Origin: Methylotenera sp.
Lineage (GTDB): Bacteria > Pseudomonadota > Gammaproteobacteria > Burkholderiales > Methylophilaceae
DNA length: 9,978 nt
NCBI GenBank assembly: GCA_027487055.1
Contig: JAIYEJ010000182.1
Coordinates: 1 to 9,978, forward strand
Direction: 5' to 3'
The position numbers and the translations under genes were made by a program. Below the pieces are notes generated by a model, which ran no database searches, was not told the DNA's origin, and was given only the letters and a program-made list of their open reading frames with translations. The stretch's first letter is position 1; each line of letters starts with the position of its first letter. Below are positions 7,104 to 9,978 of the stretch, piece after piece.

Positions 7104-7825
7104 CAGGCATTGCCGTTGCCATAGCTGGCATCTTGTTTGGGCAAGCCTTGGAAGGCGGGCATATAAGCTCGTTGCTGCAACCTGCAGCTTTTATGATTGT
7201 GCTATGCGGTACTTTAGGCGCGGTACTTTTGCAAACAAATTTAAAATGCTTTATTACTGGCATTTTAATGGCACGACAAGTATTTATATCACCCATCGAT
7301 GATAGACAAGCAATCGCAAAACGCATCAACAGATGGGCTGTTCATGCGCGTAAAGAAGGCATATTTATGTTGGAAATGTTTCTCAAGCAAGAAACAGATC
7401 CTTTTATCAGAAAAGGTTTGCAACTAATGGTTGATGGCACCCCACCAGACAAAATACGAGAAATATGTGCAATTGATATGCATTTTTACGAAATTCAACA
7501 ACGAAATGCAGCAAAAATATGGAGTGCTGCTGGTGGTTACGCACCAACCGTTGGGATATTAGGTGCTGTTCTTGGTTTGATTCATGTGATGGAGAATCTA
7601 TCAGACCCGAGCAGACTAGGCAGCGGAATTGCTGTGGCGTTTGTAGCCACTATTTATGGCGTTGGTTTGGCTAACCTTATATTTTTACCAATTTCTAATA
7701 AATTAAAAGCACTTATACAACACGAGCAAATGCGTCGTGAAATGATGCTGAATGCATGGGTTTCTATGGCGAATGGTGACCATCCAAAAATTGTTCAAGA
7801 ACGCTTACAAGCATATTTACGGTAA
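7085..7825 (+). CDS. motC: Flagellar motor stator protein, MotA/MotC type
   Basis: MotA-family proteins form a pentamer around a MotB dimer, conduct ions and push on FliG to turn the rotor. The 246-residue product has four membrane segments (about 5-20, 35-52, 150-170, 181-203) and a large cytoplasmic loop between the second and third. In that loop R89 and E97 have the same spacing as E. coli MotA R90 and E98, which contact FliG. The channel prolines correspond to P154 (GYAPTVGILGAVLGLIHVME) and P202 (FLPISNKL). The N-terminus (LEGGHISSLL, CGTLGAVLLQT) and the length, shorter than E. coli MotA (295), resemble Pseudomonas MotC. The ATG lies inside the end of fliA (19-base overlap) with GAAAGAGA just upstream, suggesting coupled translation. 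It ends 3 bases before motD. The choice of motC over motA rests on family resemblance. Confidence 0.93.
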   Translation: MDWGSIAGIAVAIAGILFGQALEGGHISSLLQPAAFMIVLCGTLGAVLLQTNLKCFITGILMARQVFISPIDDRQAIAKRINRWAVHARKEGIFMLEMFLKQETDPFIRKGLQLMVDGTPPDKIREICAIDMHFYEIQQRNAAKIWSAAGGYAPTVGILGAVLGLIHVMENLSDPSRLGSGIAVAFVATIYGVGLANLIFLPISNKLKALIQHEQMRREMMLNAWVSMANGDHPKIVQERLQAYLR

Positions 7826-7828
7826 AAA

Positions 7829-8635
7829 ATGATCAGAAGAAAACCCATAGAAGATGATGAAGAAAATCCTGAGCGATGGCTAGTTTCCTATGCAGACTTT
7901 ATCACGCTTTTATTTGCATTTTTTGTTGTGATGTATTCCATTTCATCCGTAAATAAAAGTAAATATATTGATCTTACTTCTTCGATGGGTTCAGCCTTTT
8001 CTGGTGTCAAACCAACAAAACCAAAAGGCCAAGCCGAAAACAATACGTCAAACAATAAAATAAAAGGTCAACAAAACACCATTATAAAACCCTTGCCGCT
8101 TTCACATTTATATCAAGAAAAATTAAGGCGAGAACGTGAATCTATGACGACCATGGGAGTTAATTTATCCAATACCCTTGCACCATTAATTAACGATGAA
8201 AAGGTACGTATATCGCAAAACAATCGCGGCGTTCGTATTGATATTCATGACAGCTTACTCTTTAAACCAGGTTCAGCGGATATTGCAAAAGAAGCCGCTG
8301 AAATTATTAATGATATTGCAATTATGCTAAAAGACAATCAAAGACAAATTCAAGTTGAGGGTCACACAGATAATATTGAAATTCACACGCCCCTCTTTTT
8401 TTCGAATTGGGAACTTTCGGCTGTTCGTGCCACTACCGTGGTTAGACTATTTACCGATACAGGCATTACAGCCAAAAGACTAAGCGCGATAGGGTTTGGC
8501 TCAGCTCAACCAGTAAGCGACAATGAGACTCCTCTTGGCCGAGCAAAAAATAGACGTGTATCCATTATGATTTTATACGAATCTCAAAATCCAGAAGAGA
8601 CTTCGCTAGATATTACGCCTAGCAAAAGCCTTTAA
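7829..8635 (+). CDS. motD: Flagellar motor stator protein, MotB/MotD type (OmpA-like peptidoglycan-binding)
   Basis: MotB-family proteins anchor the stator to peptidoglycan and carry the ion-binding aspartate. The 268-residue protein has a short cytoplasmic N-terminus, then WLVSYADFITLLFAFFVVMY (17-36), a single membrane helix with the ion-binding D23. The YADF...FFVVMYSISS form resembles proton-driven stators and closely resembles Pseudomonas MotD. A periplasmic plug/linker region, polar and N/K/Q-rich at about 60-90, leads to the OmpA-like domain (about 135-250): VEGHTDN (176-182), NWELSAVRAT (193-202), GFGSAQP (222-228) and GRAKNRRV (237-244). It follows motC by 3 bases, making a stator pair. 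Its last 30 bases overlap the 3' end of the convergent c-di-GMP gene, leaving no room for a terminator between them. Whether a second motAB pair exists elsewhere cannot be seen. Confidence 0.94.
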   Translation: MIRRKPIEDDEENPERWLVSYADFITLLFAFFVVMYSISSVNKSKYIDLTSSMGSAFSGVKPTKPKGQAENNTSNNKIKGQQNTIIKPLPLSHLYQEKLRRERESMTTMGVNLSNTLAPLINDEKVRISQNNRGVRIDIHDSLLFKPGSADIAKEAAEIINDIAIMLKDNQRQIQVEGHTDNIEIHTPLFFSNWELSAVRATTVVRLFTDTGITAKRLSAIGFGSAQPVSDNETPLGRAKNRRVSIMILYESQNPEETSLDITPSKSL

Positions 8636-9978
8636 TGCCGCATTAAACTCTTTTATCGGCATTGGCTTACCAAATAAGTAGCCTTGGTAACGTTTACAAC
8701 CGTGGCTTAATAAAAGTTCTTTTTGTTGTTCAGTTTCGACTCCCTCAGCAATCACATTTAGATATAAACTCTGCGCCATTGCTATAATAGTACGTACAAT
8801 CGAACGATCATGACTATCAGTAACAATATCGCGCACAAAAGACTGATCTATTTTAAGCTGATATAAAGGTAGTTTTTTTAGATATTGCAGGGACGAATAG
8901 CCTGTACCAAAGTCATCTAGAGAAAACTGTACTCCCAACTCACCCAAGGCTGACATAGCATTGATCGTTTCTTCCAAGTTTTCAAGCAATAAACTTTCAG
9001 TCAACTCTAGCTTTAATTGCATTGGGTCAATTGCGTGTCGCTCAATTGCTGACTTCACCTGTCCTACAAAATCTGGCTGTCTAAATTGCTTTGCACTGAC
9101 ATTAATCGATAATGTCAGGTCTCGAGTCAACTCATTTTTCTGCCAATCTTTAATTTGAGCACATGCCGCATTTAATACCCAATTTCCTATTGGAAGAATC
9201 AAGCCAGTTTCTTCCGCTAAAGGAATAAATTGTGCAGGAGAGACTAATCCCCGCTCAGGGTCTATCCAACGGATCAGCGCTTCTGCTCCCAAATATTGCC
9301 CAACATTATCTACCTGAATTTGATAATATAGGGCAAATTGCTTTTTATCTATCGCTTTACGCAACTCGCGCTCTAAAGAAACTCTAGCTGTAATCGTAGT
9401 TTGCATCTGTGGATTAAAAAAACGCATGGTATTTCGGCCTACTTTTTTAGCCTGATACATAGCGATATCAGCCTGCTTTAGTAAGTCTTCTATCGAAATT
9501 TGTTCTTCCCCAAAAATTGATATCCCAATACTAGCGGTACTATGATGTTCATGCTCTGCTAAGATGTAAGGCTGATTTAAGGTCACAATGATTTTTTTTG
9601 CTATTACTTCAGTAACCGTCGCAGTTTCTATTCCATCCTGACTTAAATCCTCTAAAACTACAACATATTCATCACCGCCAAGCCGGGCAACCGTGTCGCC
9701 CTCCCTAACACATTCTGTAAGCCTTTCAGCTACCTGTTGTAATAATAAATCACCAACATCATGCCCCCTTGAGTCATTCAGTACTTTGAAATGGTCTAAA
9801 TCAAGAAAAAGTACTGCGCCGTACCTACCACTACGAATGCTAGAGGCAATAGCTTGTTTCATCCTATCCATGAGCAAGCGCCTATTGGGTAAATGCGTTA
9901 ATGAATCATAGAATGCGAGTTGTTGAATCTCATCCTCGGCAGCTTTTATGTTACTAACATCTGTAAATGTGAATACAT
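8606..9978 (-). CDS. PAS-GGDEF-EAL cyclic-di-GMP signalling protein (5' end outside window)
   Basis: The visible C-terminal 456 residues remain open to the right edge, so the true start lies outside; ATG/TTG codons near 9860-9877 are internal. Counting from the first whole codon at the edge, VFTFTDVSNIKAAEDEIQQL (1-20) is the usual tail of a PAS sensor domain joined to GGDEF by a short helix, and YDSLTHLPNRRLL (23-35) begins the GGDEF domain. Its active-site motif is GGDEY (100-104; 9665-9679), one residue off GGDEF, with an intact inhibitory I-site RxxD (91-94) five residues before it. The EAL phosphodiesterase domain has every motif expected of an active enzyme: EAL (232-234), SINVS with N292, ELTES with E324, DDFGTGYSSL (354-363), LKID with K375, and EGVET (411-415). 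c-di-GMP hydrolysis is likely; cyclase activity is possible. It is convergent with motD. Confidence 0.95.
   Translation of the reverse strand, partial: VFTFTDVSNIKAAEDEIQQLAFYDSLTHLPNRRLLMDRMKQAIASSIRSGRYGAVLFLDLDHFKVLNDSRGHDVGDLLLQQVAERLTECVREGDTVARLGGDEYVVVLEDLSQDGIETATVTEVIAKKIIVTLNQPYILAEHEHHSTASIGISIFGEEQISIEDLLKQADIAMYQAKKVGRNTMRFFNPQMQTTITARVSLERELRKAIDKKQFALYYQIQVDNVGQYLGAEALIRWIDPERGLVSPAQFIPLAEETGLILPIGNWVLNAACAQIKDWQKNELTRDLTLSINVSAKQFRQPDFVGQVKSAIERHAIDPMQLKLELTESLLLENLEETINAMSALGELGVQFSLDDFGTGYSSLQYLKKLPLYQLKIDQSFVRDIVTDSHDRSIVRTIIAMAQSLYLNVIAEGVETEQQKELLLSHGCKRYQGYLFGKPMPIKEFNAALKAFARRNI

Noticed and set aside
9860..9877. Start of the c-di-GMP gene at the TTG at 9877 or the ATG just after it
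   Set aside because: The frame stays open upstream and encodes the conserved PAS tail and GGDEF entry (YDSLTHLPNRR), so these codons are internal and the gene continues past the edge.
1..9978. A wholly new biological system, CRISPR array, tRNA/rRNA, insertion sequence or prophage gene
   Set aside because: Every long frame belongs to a known flagellar or c-di-GMP family, and no array, transposase or RNA gene signature was seen.

Overview
This is a chromosomal flagellar gene cluster from an AT-rich, flagellated proteobacterium. It combines flhDC-type master regulation (FlhD at the left edge) with the flhF/flhG/fliA and motC/motD-type genes known from Pseudomonas. That mix, and the low GC, suggest a betaproteobacterium, possibly a low-GC member of the Methylophilaceae/Nitrosomonadales such as Methylotenera. 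The family-level placement is inference from gene content and composition.

Layout. Bases 1-150 (minus) hold the first 50 codons of flhD, cut by the window edge. Bases 151-844 form a long, strongly AT-rich divergent intergenic region. It carries a perfect 17-bp-stem hairpin 126 bp upstream of flhD and must contain the promoters of both flanking units. From 845 to 8635 (plus) runs a tightly packed operon: flhB, flhA, flhF, flhG, fliA, motC and motD. Four of the six junctions overlap or are 2-3 bp apart, two more overlap by 8 and 19 bp or have a 38-bp gap, so co-transcription and translational coupling are likely. From 8606 to the right edge (minus) lies a PAS-GGDEF-EAL protein whose 5' part is outside the window. 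Its 3' end overlaps that of motD by 30 bp.

How they work together. FlhD (with FlhC, expected just outside) activates the flagellar hierarchy. FlhB and FlhA are the substrate-switch and export-gate components of the flagellar type III secretion apparatus. FlhF and FlhG set flagellar position and number. FliA (sigma-28) turns on late genes. MotC/MotD form a proton-type stator. The c-di-GMP protein could tune motility versus attachment, although its link to the flagellum here rests only on position.

The most unusual point is FlhG. It keeps the N-terminal DQAAGLRR motif that contacts FlhF, and its overall fold pattern, but the Walker A nucleotide-binding loop is lost, so it is predicted not to work as an ATP-switched MinD-like ATPase. 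I saw no sign of a wholly new system, CRISPR array, RNA gene or complete mobile element.
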